Shown here one piece after another: positions 50,424-59,645 of a stretch of DNA of 64,000 nt. The notes under the pieces were generated by a model that made no database searches, was not told where the DNA came from, and was given only the letters and a program-made list of their open reading frames with translations. Source of the stretch: a virus; the IMG/VR virus record IMGVR_UViG_3300013094_003731, positions 1 through 64,000 of that record; one strand, given 5' to 3'. A program made the position numbers and the translations under genes. The stretch's first letter is position 1. The number at the start of each line of letters is the position of its first letter.

Positions 50424-51164
50424 ATGCAAGATTATTTAAAAGACATCGTACAACACACCAACGGACTGGGCAATATTGACCTAATTAAAATTACCGGTAC
50501 CGAAACAGAAACGCTGATCAATAGCGTAAGCGAAGATAGAACTGTTATTTTAGAAGCACGTTTTAAAAGCCCACATTCTGACTTTATTGGTACATTTGGT
50601 ATGCCAAATTTAGGCAAACTAAAAACTATTTTGGGCATTGAAGAATATCGAGAGAATGCCAAGATTACCATTAACACTCAAACCAACAGCACAGGCGATA
50701 CAGTGCCTTGTGGTATTCACTTTGAAAACAAAGTGGGCGACTTCAAAAACGACTATCGGTTCATGGATGCCAATGTGATCAATGACAAGTTAAAGACTGT
50801 GAAGTTTAAAGGTGTCAAGTGGGGTGTGGATTTTGTGCCCGCAGTTGCCAATGTTACACGACTTCGTTATCAAGCCAGTGCCAACAGTGAAGAAACTACG
50901 TTTACGGCCAAGACTGACAGCAATGGCAATTTGGTATTTTACTTTGGTGACCCAACTAGCCATGCCGGTAACTTTGTTTTCCAAGCCGGAGTTACTGGTA
51001 GCTTTACCAAGCAAAGTTGGCATTGGCCCGTTAACGTGGTGTTGGCTATCTTGGCCTTGCCCGGAGACAAAACATTCAAAATGAGTGACGAAGGTGCAAG
51101 TAAGATCACTGTAGACAGTGGACTTATCGAATACGACTACATTATTCCTGCACAAACCAAGTGA
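50424..51164 (+). CDS. 45: Sliding clamp, gp45-like
   Basis: 246 residues (T4 gp45 is 228). Begins MQDYLKDIVQHTNGLGNIDL and carries GTFGMPNLGKLKTILGI, a signature of phage sliding clamps, with two halves of alternating strands. It forms a trimeric ring that tethers the polymerase and, in T4, activates late transcription with gp33 and gp55. Own sigma70-like promoter; downstream stop overlaps the next gene. Confidence 0.85.
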   Translation: MQDYLKDIVQHTNGLGNIDLIKITGTETETLINSVSEDRTVILEARFKSPHSDFIGTFGMPNLGKLKTILGIEEYRENAKITINTQTNSTGDTVPCGIHFENKVGDFKNDYRFMDANVINDKLKTVKFKGVKWGVDFVPAVANVTRLRYQASANSEETTFTAKTDSNGNLVFYFGDPTSHAGNFVFQAGVTGSFTKQSWHWPVNVVLAILALPGDKTFKMSDEGASKITVDSGLIEYDYIIPAQTK

Positions 51165-51787
51165 TCGTCGACGCCGGCTTCTTGGACGAGTGGAAAAACA
51201 AAGGTCACCGTTATGGTGAGTGCATGAGTCACCCTGACAGTGATTTAATGTACGTTTACATTCCCAAGAATGCCACGTCGTGGACCAAACCCAATTTGCA
51301 AGATTGGGGCTGGCAATTTTACAATTACCATACTGATGCACTTGACAAACATGCCATCATTGCACTACGTGATCCCGTGGATCGTTGGTTAAGTGGTATT
51401 GCCGAGTGTATGTTTTTGTATCATCCTGAATTTGAATTCGATGATCGAGAAACTGTTGAACTAGTATTTGATAGAGTAGTATTTGACGACCATACAGAAA
51501 AACAAGTAAAATTTGTACACGGACTTGATACTGATCGTTGTACTTTCTTGCGGTGTGATGAAAACTATTCCAAGAACTTTGCTGATTTAATTGCCGGGTA
51601 CTATGGTACCAATCGCTATGCCGCATATGAACCGCAACACGTAAGCGAACACAGTCCCGAACGCCGACGGTTTAAAGAAATATTTCAGCACTATCTTAAC
51701 GAATCTAAATACCTTGAACAAATACAAAACTACTTCGAAGAAGATTACAAACTAATAAACTCTGTACAATTTTATGGCACAAGATAA
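51161..51787 (+). CDS. Sulfotransferase-family protein
   Basis: 208 residues from a GTG start overlapping the clamp stop. The PAPS-binding parts typical of the Sulfotransfer_2 group are recognisable: MYVYIPKNATSWTKPNL (5' loop region) and IIALRDPVDRWLSGIAECMF (3'-phosphate motif). It is a third such protein in the window. The acceptor could be a host or phage glycan, protein or small molecule; nothing in the sequence selects one. Confidence 0.72.
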   Translation: MIVDAGFLDEWKNKGHRYGECMSHPDSDLMYVYIPKNATSWTKPNLQDWGWQFYNYHTDALDKHAIIALRDPVDRWLSGIAECMFLYHPEFEFDDRETVELVFDRVVFDDHTEKQVKFVHGLDTDRCTFLRCDENYSKNFADLIAGYYGTNRYAAYEPQHVSEHSPERRRFKEIFQHYLNESKYLEQIQNYFEEDYKLINSVQFYGTR

Positions 51788-53294
51788 CTTAACACAAAAA
51801 CAAAACGACTATGCAGTCTTTTTGCCCGCTATCAGTGGCTTTTATGCTACGTTTGTGGGCAAGCAACAGGTCAACAATGACTATGTAGACCCCAAACGTT
51901 TTCCCGCTGGATTGACCAGCATGGAGCAACTGAATTGGCTCAACAGTCAGCAGGCACTGTTTCCGTACAAGTGGAGTCTACATTCAGGCGGACATGCCAA
52001 CTTGGATTTGACCAAGGAAGTGCCGGCCGAAAACATGATGCGTAAACGTGAAAAGGGCACTACACTGGTTGGCGACTCGGGCGGATTCCAAATTGCCAAG
52101 GGCTTGTGGGAAGGCGATTGGAAAGCCAACTCGGGATGTCCTCGAGCACAAAAGATGCGTGATAGTGTGCTTAAATGGCTGGATGGCAGTGCCACGTACG
52201 GCATGGGCCTGGATATTCCCACTTGGGTTGTGCGTGACGAATTTGCCAAAAGCAAATGTAAAATTACCAAGCACCAAGAAGCAGTAGATGCCACTCGATT
52301 CAATAACGAATACTTCATAAACAATCGCAAAGGCATTCGTAACGGTGGTGCTAGATTCTTGAATGTGCTACAAGGTGCTAGTCACAAAGAAGCCGACGAT
52401 TGGTACGAAACCATGAAACACTATTGTGATCCAGCACAGTATCCCGATACGCATTTTAATGGTTGGGGCATGGGCGGACAAAACATGTGCGATGTACATC
52501 TAATACTGGATCGATTGATTGCGTTAAAGTACGATGGTTTGTTACAAGAAGGTGTTCATGATTGGATGCACTTTTTGGGCACTAGTAAACTGGAATGGGC
52601 AGTATTGCTCACAGTTATCCAACGCAATGTTCGCCGGTATGCCAACCCCAATTTTACTATATCGTTTGATTGTGCAAGTCCTTTCCTGGCAACTGCAAAC
52701 GGACAGGTCTATTACGAAAACGCATTTCCCGACCAAGGCAAATGGAGTTACAAGATGGCGGCCGGTCCTGATGATAAAAAATACAGCACCGACACACGTC
52801 CATACGGACAAGCTGTAGTTGCCGATGGCTACTATCCAACTTGGCAAGCCAGTCCGGTGAGCGATTTGCTAACTATGCGAGACATCTGTATATATAAGCC
52901 CGGTGACTTGAACAAAAACGGCAAAGAAGGACGTAGTTCGTGGGACAGTTTTAGTTATATGTTACTGATGAGCCACAATGTTTGGATGCATTTGACTGCG
53001 GTACAAGAAGCCAATAGACGTTTTGATGCAGGCGAACGACCCGGCATGATGCAACGCAGCGAAGGCGACTATGCCAAATTTGAAGATGTTGTGGAAAGTA
53101 TATTTGCGGCTCCTACCCGAGCAGCCAGCGAAGCAATAATTAAAAAATACGATGACTATTGGATGGAGATCGTTGGTGGACGTGGCTACACTGGCAAGAA
53201 AGCACGTAACAGCACCACTATGTTTAATCAATTGTTTGAGTATGTAGAACCCGAATTAGACAACAACCGACTTGACGAATTGGAGGAACAATGA
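51774..53294 (+). CDS. dpdA: DpdA-like tRNA-guanine-transglycosylase homologue for DNA modification
   Basis: 506 residues. TGT-type catalytic features are visible: LVGDSGGFQIAKGLW near residue 100 and ISFDCASPF near 300, holding the two active-site Asp residues. The tRNA-type zinc motif is not seen. Phage DpdA exchanges guanine in DNA for a 7-deazaguanine such as preQ0, protecting it from restriction enzymes. FolE (58826) and QueD (61336) supply early pathway steps; QueE and QueC are not found here. Overlaps the sulfotransferase-like and DUF465-like genes. Function as DNA modification is inferred from family. Confidence 0.82.
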   Translation: MAQDNLTQKQNDYAVFLPAISGFYATFVGKQQVNNDYVDPKRFPAGLTSMEQLNWLNSQQALFPYKWSLHSGGHANLDLTKEVPAENMMRKREKGTTLVGDSGGFQIAKGLWEGDWKANSGCPRAQKMRDSVLKWLDGSATYGMGLDIPTWVVRDEFAKSKCKITKHQEAVDATRFNNEYFINNRKGIRNGGARFLNVLQGASHKEADDWYETMKHYCDPAQYPDTHFNGWGMGGQNMCDVHLILDRLIALKYDGLLQEGVHDWMHFLGTSKLEWAVLLTVIQRNVRRYANPNFTISFDCASPFLATANGQVYYENAFPDQGKWSYKMAAGPDDKKYSTDTRPYGQAVVADGYYPTWQASPVSDLLTMRDICIYKPGDLNKNGKEGRSSWDSFSYMLLMSHNVWMHLTAVQEANRRFDAGERPGMMQRSEGDYAKFEDVVESIFAAPTRAASEAIIKKYDDYWMEIVGGRGYTGKKARNSTTMFNQLFEYVEPELDNNRLDELEEQ

Positions 53295-53494
53295 CCTTAC
53301 CCGGACGACTCAAACATCTAGAAAAAGAACATGCCACTTTGGATAAAAAAATTGACAAAATGGAACAAACTGGTATGTTTACCGATGAACACATGACCAA
53401 ACTGAAGAAACAAAGGTTGCATGTCAAAGAAGATATTGTTAAAATAAAAGAACAAATAGCACGAGGGGAACCCGATGATCAGAGATGGCTTTGA
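53291..53494 (+). CDS. DUF465/YdcH-like small helical protein
   Basis: 67 residues, beginning MTLPGRLKHLEKEHATLDKK, with TGMFTDEHMTKLKKQRLHVKEDI. This is the pattern of the YdcH/DUF465 family, small helical hairpins of unknown function common in Proteobacteria. Overlaps dpdA by 4 bases and the next gene by 20 bases. Confidence 0.75.
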   Translation: MTLPGRLKHLEKEHATLDKKIDKMEQTGMFTDEHMTKLKKQRLHVKEDIVKIKEQIARGEPDDQRWL

Positions 53495-53987
53495 AGATGT
53501 GGATTTTTTCTATGGCACCGAAGTAGAACATACTCCGGCACATGGAAAAAGAACATTGTTTGTAGTTGGAGTACAAACTGACGAAGCAATTACAAAAGCG
53601 TTATCGTTGAATCAAATTGAACATATTTACTTTGGTGCCAACATGAGCTTTCCCAAGTGCGATGTTAACGACATTGGCGTTTGGCAACCATGGGAAGACA
53701 TGATTCAACCATTTTTACAACGAGGTTATCTATGCACTCTAGACATAGATAGCACTTGTGTAGAAGGATTAGCCGAAAGTGGGCTGGTAGAGTTCAACAA
53801 CTTTATCCCCATGATATCGGTTAAACTGCCGTATATTCAGTTACTGGGGTATAACGCAGTACTCAAACTAGATGACAAAGACTTTGCAAAATCCAATCCC
53901 GGAGTTTGGTGTCATAGTTTACACAACCTACGTGATCGAACAGTGTTTACTGATTGGTCACAATATACTAAAGACTCACCATTATGA
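53475..53987 (+). CDS. Conserved phage protein adjacent to dpdA, 170 aa
   Basis: Begins MIRDGFEDVDFFYGTEVEHT with HGKRTLFVVGVQ, a pattern I recall next to TGT-like genes in T4-like phages. Contains two Cys in FPKCDVNDIG and LCTLDIDSTCVEG. No radical SAM CxxxCxxC, so it is not QueE. A role with DpdA or the 7-deazaguanine pathway is suggested only by position. Overlaps both neighbours. Confidence 0.6.
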   Translation: MIRDGFEDVDFFYGTEVEHTPAHGKRTLFVVGVQTDEAITKALSLNQIEHIYFGANMSFPKCDVNDIGVWQPWEDMIQPFLQRGYLCTLDIDSTCVEGLAESGLVEFNNFIPMISVKLPYIQLLGYNAVLKLDDKDFAKSNPGVWCHSLHNLRDRTVFTDWSQYTKDSPL

Positions 53988-54427
53988 TTCAAGCCGAAAG
54001 AGAAACTGTAGAACGAATTAAAACTGCCGCTGGACGTACAATATTTGTAACGTTTCAAAAGGAAGGCATTCATTGCTATCCAGCTGCTGCAACAGACCCA
54101 CAACTAGCAACAGGAGATGAATATGATGTATCGTTTTTGGGCACTCCTCATCGTCATATATTCCACTTTAGGGTGGCAATTGATGTATTCCACAATGATC
54201 GCGACATTGAATTTATTCAGTTCAAGCGTTGGTTGGAAAACTTATATAAAGATAGTATACTAGCATTAGACTACAAGAGTTGCGAAATGATCGCAGATGA
54301 TTTGTATGTACAAATTGCCGGACGTTATCCCAATCGCGACGTCACAATTGAAGTATCCGAGGACGGTGAAAACGGATGCGTCATTAACTACAACCTCACC
54401 CGTCCAAGTCAATCCATAGTAATTTAA
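53984..54427 (+). CDS. T-fold (QueD/PTPS-like) protein
   Basis: 147 residues. LGTPHRHIFHFRVAIDVFH has the strand and His layout of 6-pyruvoyl tetrahydropterin synthase-type folds, then DIEFIQFKRWLENLY and LDYKSCEMIADDLYV, where Ser-Cys-Glu takes the place of the T-x-E substrate-gripping Glu region, and ends in TIEVSEDGENGCVINY. It differs from the clearer QueD at 61336. It may be an extra pterin-fold enzyme or a regulator of the deazaguanine pathway. Fold call is moderate. Confidence 0.5.
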   Translation: MIQAERETVERIKTAAGRTIFVTFQKEGIHCYPAAATDPQLATGDEYDVSFLGTPHRHIFHFRVAIDVFHNDRDIEFIQFKRWLENLYKDSILALDYKSCEMIADDLYVQIAGRYPNRDVTIEVSEDGENGCVINYNLTRPSQSIVI

Positions 54428-54436
54428 GGAACATAT

Positions 54437-54715
54437 ATGGCAAACGAAAATCTGAAAAAATATTTGACCATGAAACAAGAAGTCAAAAACATTTTTGAAG
54501 ACCTAGAAGTTTACAAGCAATTTTGCGTAGACTACGGATACGTTTTTGATGAACGTCATCTCTACAACGAGCGTACACCATATGGTGAGTTTGTACGGTA
54601 TACCAAGGGCAAAGAACCGTGGGATCATTGGCGTACTCCCAATCGTGAACGTACTACATTTAGGCCACGTGATACCAATTCCAATTGGCGAGTAAGGGAA
54701 CAAAATCGTGACTAA
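54437..54715 (+). CDS. Hypothetical protein, 92 aa, basic C-terminus
   Basis: Begins MANENLKKYLTMKQEVKNIF, then FCVDYGYVFDERHLYNERTPYG and an Arg/Asn-rich tail. An AAGGAAC ribosome binding site is present. No family recognised. Overlaps the MazG-like gene by 8 bases. Confidence 0.55.
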   Translation: MANENLKKYLTMKQEVKNIFEDLEVYKQFCVDYGYVFDERHLYNERTPYGEFVRYTKGKEPWDHWRTPNRERTTFRPRDTNSNWRVREQNRD

Positions 54716-55079
54716 TCCTTTTAGAGACCAAGAAAAGTTTATGAGGGCGTGCGATCAAACTGTTGACAACATCAATACTCAACAGTTTGGTATGTACGTA
54801 GGGCTGATCAAAGAAGAACACGATGAATTAACTGTTGCTATGAACAATAGCGATCCGGTCGAAACATTAGATGCATTAATTGATATCTTAGTTGTTACAA
54901 TCGGTGCTATACACAGTATGGGTGCTGATGCTGAAGGTGCTTGGAAAGAAGTTATGCGTACCAACTTTGAAAAGATTGATCGAGATACCGGCAAGGTTCG
55001 TAAACGTGAAGATGGCAAGGTTCTTAAACCTCTAGGTTGGACTGCTCCTGAACTTGAACCATTTTTAAAGAAAGCGTAA
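54708..55079 (+). CDS. MazG/PRA-PH-like nucleotide pyrophosphohydrolase
   Basis: 123 residues from a GTG start. The all-alpha pyrophosphohydrolase signature is visible: LIKEEHDELTVAM (ExxE on one helix) and VETLDALIDILVVTIGAI (a second ligand-bearing helix), then TNFEKIDRDTGKVRKREDG and GWTAPELEPFL. These enzymes hydrolyse nucleoside triphosphates, often dUTP, abnormal dNTPs or ppGpp in phages. Next to DNA modification genes it may shape the nucleotide pool. Confidence 0.78.
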   Translation: MTNPFRDQEKFMRACDQTVDNINTQQFGMYVGLIKEEHDELTVAMNNSDPVETLDALIDILVVTIGAIHSMGADAEGAWKEVMRTNFEKIDRDTGKVRKREDGKVLKPLGWTAPELEPFLKKA

Positions 55080-55080
55080 T

Positions 55081-56286
55081 ATGAGAAAACTATGGTACAT
55101 GGGCCTAGAGCCTTATAAAGCAAGATATACATTACAACTGCAAGATTGGAACGAAGCAGTATTTAAACGTCGTGGTATTAATTATGAATTAGTAACCGGC
55201 GAAACTCTCAGCAACGACCAAGCTATTGTTACAGGACAAGTGTTAGACGCACATGGACGTACATACTTTGGTATGAGCCAGTTAATGAATTTAATTCGAC
55301 GACTTAAAGCAGGAGATGTAACCAATGAAGATGTCATTTACTTTGAAGACATGTTCCAGCCCGGTATCGAAAGTTTGCCATATATTTTTGACCAAATTGC
55401 CCCTGATTTTCGGCCCCGTGTTGCTGTTCGCTGTCTTGCTCAAAGTATTGATCCTGACGATTTCGTACATGTATGGGGCATGTCGAAATGGATGGGCTTG
55501 TATGAGAAAATGGTGGACTCGTTCGCAGACATCGTCCTAGCCTCAAATGAAGAAATGGTAATGCACATGAAGATCGCAGGCTGGGAAGCCCCCGTATATA
55601 ATATTTCGGGATTGGCATTTGGCAAGGAGGAAGTACGTGCACGAGTTCCTGGTGACTTAAAGCCGTTTCGAGAACGTGCACTACGTGTGGGCTTTGCGGC
55701 ACGTTGGGATCAAGAAAAGCAACCAGACTTTTACATGGACTTTATTGAAGAATGGACGAGACGTTATCCACATCTAGGCGTAGAGTTTTGTGTGTTTAGT
55801 GGTGCTAAACTAAAAAGCAATAACGACAGTTACATGAACCGTACACGTGACATGCAGGCACGTGGATTGTTAACCCTGCACGAGGACTTAGAGAAAAATG
55901 ATTATTACGCTTTACTTAACGATACTCGGGTGCTATTTAATTGTGCTCTTCAAGATTGGGTGTCCAACACTGTCAGTGAAGCAGATACTCTCGGATGTAA
56001 TGTTTTATATCCTGCTTATAGGAGTTTCCCTGAGACCTTTGCTAACGATCATACAAGATTGTATGTGCCTTGGAGCATAGATGATGCTATCAACAAATTG
56101 TATCCATTGTTAAATGATCCAAGTCCTAACATGGGTCGGATCTCTGATTGGACTGATGGTACTATTGATCGCGTTGTTGATATCTTGGAAGGTACCAGTA
56201 ACAATAGACACAAGCGGTGGGAACACAACCGGTGGTCTCGTAATAGTGTTGACTATCGTAAACACACACATGAATCGAAATATTAA
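55081..56286 (+). CDS. GT-B glycosyltransferase
   Basis: 401 residues. C-terminal domain carries VGFAARWDQEKQPDFYMDF (nucleotide-binding strand-helix of GT4), the FNCALQDWVSNTVSEADTLG segment where the donor-binding Glu lies, and a C-terminal helix. The N-terminal half has YMGLEPYKARYTLQL and EDMFQPGIESLPYI. It opens a sugar cassette that continues with two other transferase-like genes and GalE. It may build a glycan on the phage or host surface. Confidence 0.75.
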   Translation: MRKLWYMGLEPYKARYTLQLQDWNEAVFKRRGINYELVTGETLSNDQAIVTGQVLDAHGRTYFGMSQLMNLIRRLKAGDVTNEDVIYFEDMFQPGIESLPYIFDQIAPDFRPRVAVRCLAQSIDPDDFVHVWGMSKWMGLYEKMVDSFADIVLASNEEMVMHMKIAGWEAPVYNISGLAFGKEEVRARVPGDLKPFRERALRVGFAARWDQEKQPDFYMDFIEEWTRRYPHLGVEFCVFSGAKLKSNNDSYMNRTRDMQARGLLTLHEDLEKNDYYALLNDTRVLFNCALQDWVSNTVSEADTLGCNVLYPAYRSFPETFANDHTRLYVPWSIDDAINKLYPLLNDPSPNMGRISDWTDGTIDRVVDILEGTSNNRHKRWEHNRWSRNSVDYRKHTHESKY

Positions 56287-57274
56287 GCCTTTGCTTGATG
56301 TACTACCTGGCACAAATAAAAAAATTGTCAATATCAGTAGTAAAGATCCTGGCACAATAATAACAATTTTAAATCAATTAAGTATACCCGAGGATACTGT
56401 TGTATTGACTAACTCGGATGTTTGGAGATATTTTAGCAACGAGGCAAATATTTTTAATCATCCTGCATTAGTCAATAAAAATGTTTTCATGCAAACATTA
56501 GAATACAACAACACCAAAGTTGATAATCTGCATTGGAAAATATCATATCCAATATTTTATTGGTCCAGAACAATCAGTAGTATAAATTTTAAATTATTAA
56601 ATGCCAATTTGCCATATGGATTTAGTTGTTTGAACAATAATGCTGGTGTACTACATCGTTTAATTTTAGGTTATAATTTTTACAAAAATAATTTATTAGG
56701 GAGTATTATTTTTTCTCAGAATGATTATAACAGTTGGTGGGTAAATAAATTGCCGGCACCAGATATAATTAATACACTTCCAGACTTTCAAGGTTATCTA
56801 GATCTACTACCTATTCGTGCCATTGAATCAACTTCTCAAGTAAAAAATTTTGTAAACGATCATTCAATTAATAACTTGGCTTACAATAATGCTTATTGTA
56901 ATATTGTAACCGAATCGGAATCCGAAGAATATCCTTACGGTAGAAATATCAATCTTCCTGTGGTGACCGAAAAGAGTTATAAGCCATTTCGCAGCGGGCA
57001 AATACCTTTAATTTTAGGTGCACGAGGACATATTGCATACTTAAAAGGACTAGGTTTTGAAATGTTGGAAGATTTATTGCCTGATGGATATGATGATATG
57101 ACAATTTTGAAAAAAATTGATAGTATTGTTACAATAGTAAGTAAGGGACGAGATTATATAGAAGATTTTTACTTTAGTCATAGAAAAGAAATAGAACATA
57201 ATTATAAACTTGTTAACAGTAACCGAGTTGAAAATTTGATATTGCAACGAATTAAGGAAATGTTTAATGATTAG
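56270..57274 (+). CDS. Putative glycosyltransferase-like protein, AT-rich gene
   Basis: 334 residues from ATG 56270, overlapping the previous gene by 17 bases. The final third has VVTEKSYKPFRSGQIPLILG then YLKGLGFEMLEDLLPDGYD, as in fucosyltransferase (GT10)-like and related phage glycosyltransferases. The body is Asn/Ile/Lys-rich and the DNA is visibly more AT-rich than its neighbours, suggesting recent transfer. Enzyme class is moderate in confidence. Confidence 0.55.
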   Translation: MNRNIKPLLDVLPGTNKKIVNISSKDPGTIITILNQLSIPEDTVVLTNSDVWRYFSNEANIFNHPALVNKNVFMQTLEYNNTKVDNLHWKISYPIFYWSRTISSINFKLLNANLPYGFSCLNNNAGVLHRLILGYNFYKNNLLGSIIFSQNDYNSWWVNKLPAPDIINTLPDFQGYLDLLPIRAIESTSQVKNFVNDHSINNLAYNNAYCNIVTESESEEYPYGRNINLPVVTEKSYKPFRSGQIPLILGARGHIAYLKGLGFEMLEDLLPDGYDDMTILKKIDSIVTIVSKGRDYIEDFYFSHRKEIEHNYKLVNSNRVENLILQRIKEMFND

Positions 57275-58250
57275 AAAAATCGTAGTGACTGGTGGGTGTG
57301 GTTATATTGGTAGTCATGTGGCTCGTGCATTCAAACAACGTGGCGATACTGTATACATTATTGATCAAGTACAACGAGATCATACATTACAAAATATGGA
57401 TGGGTGGGTCATAAATGACTTTGTTAGCGATGAGGCCTTGAGTTTTATTCGCATGAACGAGCCTGATGTTGTTGTGCATTGTGCTGGCACTAGCTTAGTA
57501 GGACCCAGCATGAAAGATCCTGGAGAATACTACAACAATAACATAGCAAAAACAATTCAATTGCTTAATGTTGTCAAGGATATCGCCAAAAAACCTGTCA
57601 TTATGTTTTCTAGTAGTGCCAGTGTATACGGCGAGCCCGATCGACTGCCTTTAGTAGAGGATGATCCCGTAAAGCCTATTAGTCCATATGGCAATACAAA
57701 AGCCATGACTGAAAGTATACTACGTGACTATTGGGGTGCGTATGCCTTACAAAGTATGTGCTTTAGATACTTCAATGCTGCTGGTGCCGAACCTGTCAAC
57801 TTTGATCTAGGACAAGAACCTGGTGCTACACATATTGTGGCACGATTGTTAGAAGCCAAACTCTCAGGTACTGCATTTGTTTTGAATGGTATTGACTTTG
57901 GCACCGACGATCATACTGCGGTACGTGACTATGTACATGTGTGGGATATTGCACGAGCACATGTGCTAGGTGCAAGTTGGATGTTGGACGACTATCCGCA
58001 AATGGGTGCACACGTTTACAATCTCAGTACCGGTAAAGGTACAAGCAATTTGGAAATCATTAGCTATGTTACTTCCCGATACGGCAAGATGGAACAAATA
58101 TCATATGGCCCAAGACGTTTTGGCGATCCGGCACAGTTATATGCTGATGCCGGTAAAGCACGAAAACAATTGAGTTGGACTCCGTTGTTCAGCGATTTAG
58201 AAACTATCATTGATAGTGCTTACAAATGGTATACAAGAAATGGCATTTGA
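57267..58250 (+). CDS. galE: UDP-glucose 4-epimerase-like (GalE)
   Basis: 327 residues. Extended SDR fold: VVTGGCGYIGSHVARAF binds NAD near residue 5, MFSSSASVYGEPDRLPL has the catalytic Ser/Thr, and SPYGNTKAM has the YxxxK pair. FRYFNAAGAEP and VRDYVHVWDIA are GalE markers. It interconverts UDP-glucose and UDP-galactose or their N-acetyl forms and so supplies the neighbouring glycosyltransferases. Length normal (about 330-340). Confidence 0.88.
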   Translation: MIRKIVVTGGCGYIGSHVARAFKQRGDTVYIIDQVQRDHTLQNMDGWVINDFVSDEALSFIRMNEPDVVVHCAGTSLVGPSMKDPGEYYNNNIAKTIQLLNVVKDIAKKPVIMFSSSASVYGEPDRLPLVEDDPVKPISPYGNTKAMTESILRDYWGAYALQSMCFRYFNAAGAEPVNFDLGQEPGATHIVARLLEAKLSGTAFVLNGIDFGTDDHTAVRDYVHVWDIARAHVLGASWMLDDYPQMGAHVYNLSTGKGTSNLEIISYVTSRYGKMEQISYGPRRFGDPAQLYADAGKARKQLSWTPLFSDLETIIDSAYKWYTRNGI

Positions 58251-58836
58251 TAAATTATTTGAGTTTGAAGAAAAGCTCAGCCGGTTCACTGGTGCTCCTT
58301 ACGTGGTTGTCACTGATGGATGTACTCATGCTCTAGAATTGTGTTTTAGACATGACCGTATTGTTGCTACCACATTGACTCCATACACGTACCTTAGCAT
58401 CCCCATGATGTTGCAGCAACTTAGCGTCAATTACGAGTTCTATCCCGACTCATTACCGCATAGACAACAATGGATTGGCGAATACAAGTTTGAAGCTACT
58501 CGAATTTGGGACAGTGCTAGACTTTTAAAATTAGGTATGTATCGCCCCGGACAAGTGCAATGTGTAAGTTTTGGGCACGGAAAGCCTTTACAAATAGGCC
58601 GTGTTGGTGCTATACTAACAGATGACAAACAATTGTATGATTGGTGTAGTCTTGCACGCAGCGATGGTAGAGATCTTAGAATCTCACCGTGGGAACAACA
58701 AACAGTATTTGCACAGGGCTATCACTATTGCCCCACATTAGAAGATTGTCAACGAGGCATAGAAAGATTAAGTTTTGTTGACCAAGAACCTAAATACTAT
58801 CAATATCCCGACTTAAGGAAAATAAATGTACGATAA
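58240..58836 (+). CDS. Short DegT/DnrJ-like PLP-fold protein
   Basis: 198 residues from ATG 58240, overlapping galE. It matches sugar aminotransferase-fold proteins (DegT family, normally about 370 residues) in FEEKLSRFTGAPYVVVTDGCTHALELCF and VSFGHGKPLQIGRVGAILTDD, where the Lys of GHGKP may be the PLP lysine. It is about half length and lacks the usual C-terminal domain, so it may be inactive or a minimal enzyme. Confidence 0.55.
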   Translation: MAFDKLFEFEEKLSRFTGAPYVVVTDGCTHALELCFRHDRIVATTLTPYTYLSIPMMLQQLSVNYEFYPDSLPHRQQWIGEYKFEATRIWDSARLLKLGMYRPGQVQCVSFGHGKPLQIGRVGAILTDDKQLYDWCSLARSDGRDLRISPWEQQTVFAQGYHYCPTLEDCQRGIERLSFVDQEPKYYQYPDLRKINVR

Positions 58837-59587
58837 AGCACAACAAGATTTTAAAGAAAAAGAACACATCGTTAATCAAATAGATGAAGGTGGTTATAGC
58901 GAAGGCACACGTCACGGATATCTAGCTTCCGTGATGAGACGTAACGGCAAACGTTTTTGGGCTGGAGATAATATTAGCGAGTATGTTCGAGAAGAACACA
59001 TTCCTCAATTAATTGATGAAGCAACCGAGGCATTTGAACGAGTGTTAGACTGTTTGCTGATTGATAGAGAGACGGATCCTAACAGCAAGGGCACTGCAAG
59101 ACGTTTGGCAAAAATGTATTTTAACGAAATAATGGAGGGCAGATATGTCGCAGGACCTGACGCAACAGCGTTTCCAAACGATAGCGAAGACCGATACGAA
59201 GGTATGTTGGTGGTACGTAGTGAGCTCCGCTCTATGTGCAGTCATCATCATCAGCCCGTTACTGGTGTCGCTTACATTGGTATCATCGCCGCACAAAAAC
59301 TTATTGGTCTTAGCAAGTACACTCGTATTGCTCAGTGGTGTGCTCGTCGCGGCACTCTCCAGGAAGAGTTGTGCAACGATATTGCTCGGGAAATAGAACG
59401 AGCCACAGGTGCACCCAACTTGGGCGTTTACATCCAAGCAGTGCATGGTTGTTGCGAGAATAGAGGCATTATGGCTAAAAGCAGTCTAACACAGACCACA
59501 GTACTAAAAGGCAGCTTCAAGGACGACGCCGGTGTCAAGAAAGAGTTCTTTGACAATATCAAATTACAACAAGAATACTCGTGCTGA
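58826..59587 (+). CDS. folE: GTP cyclohydrolase I (FolE)
   Basis: 253 residues. The FolE active-site region is clear: SMCSHHHQPVTG (zinc Cys and His near residue 138), KLIGLSKYTRIAQWCARRG, LQEELCNDIAREIE, and VHGCCENRGIMAKSS with the second zinc Cys. It makes dihydroneopterin triphosphate from GTP, the first step of tetrahydrofolate and of 7-deazaguanine (preQ0) synthesis. With QueD and DpdA here it most likely feeds DNA base modification. Somewhat longer than bacterial FolE (about 220). Confidence 0.9.
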   Translation: MYDKAQQDFKEKEHIVNQIDEGGYSEGTRHGYLASVMRRNGKRFWAGDNISEYVREEHIPQLIDEATEAFERVLDCLLIDRETDPNSKGTARRLAKMYFNEIMEGRYVAGPDATAFPNDSEDRYEGMLVVRSELRSMCSHHHQPVTGVAYIGIIAAQKLIGLSKYTRIAQWCARRGTLQEELCNDIAREIERATGAPNLGVYIQAVHGCCENRGIMAKSSLTQTTVLKGSFKDDAGVKKEFFDNIKLQQEYSC

Positions 59588-59588
59588 T

Positions 59589-59617
59589 TTGACATGAAAT
59601 GGCTTGAATGCTATAAT
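59589..59617 (+). promoter_or_regulatory. Perfect-consensus sigma70 promoter
   Basis: TTGACA (59589-59594), 17-base spacer, TATAAT (59612-59617). Both boxes match consensus exactly. Starts immediately after folE and drives the FG-GAP lipoprotein at 59646. Confidence 0.8.
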
Positions 59618-59645
59618 TAGGATATCAATAGCTACAGGAGCACCT

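Noticed and set aside
53475-53987. QueE (7-carboxy-7-deazaguanine synthase)
   Set aside because: QueE needs a CxxxCxxC radical SAM motif, which this protein lacks.
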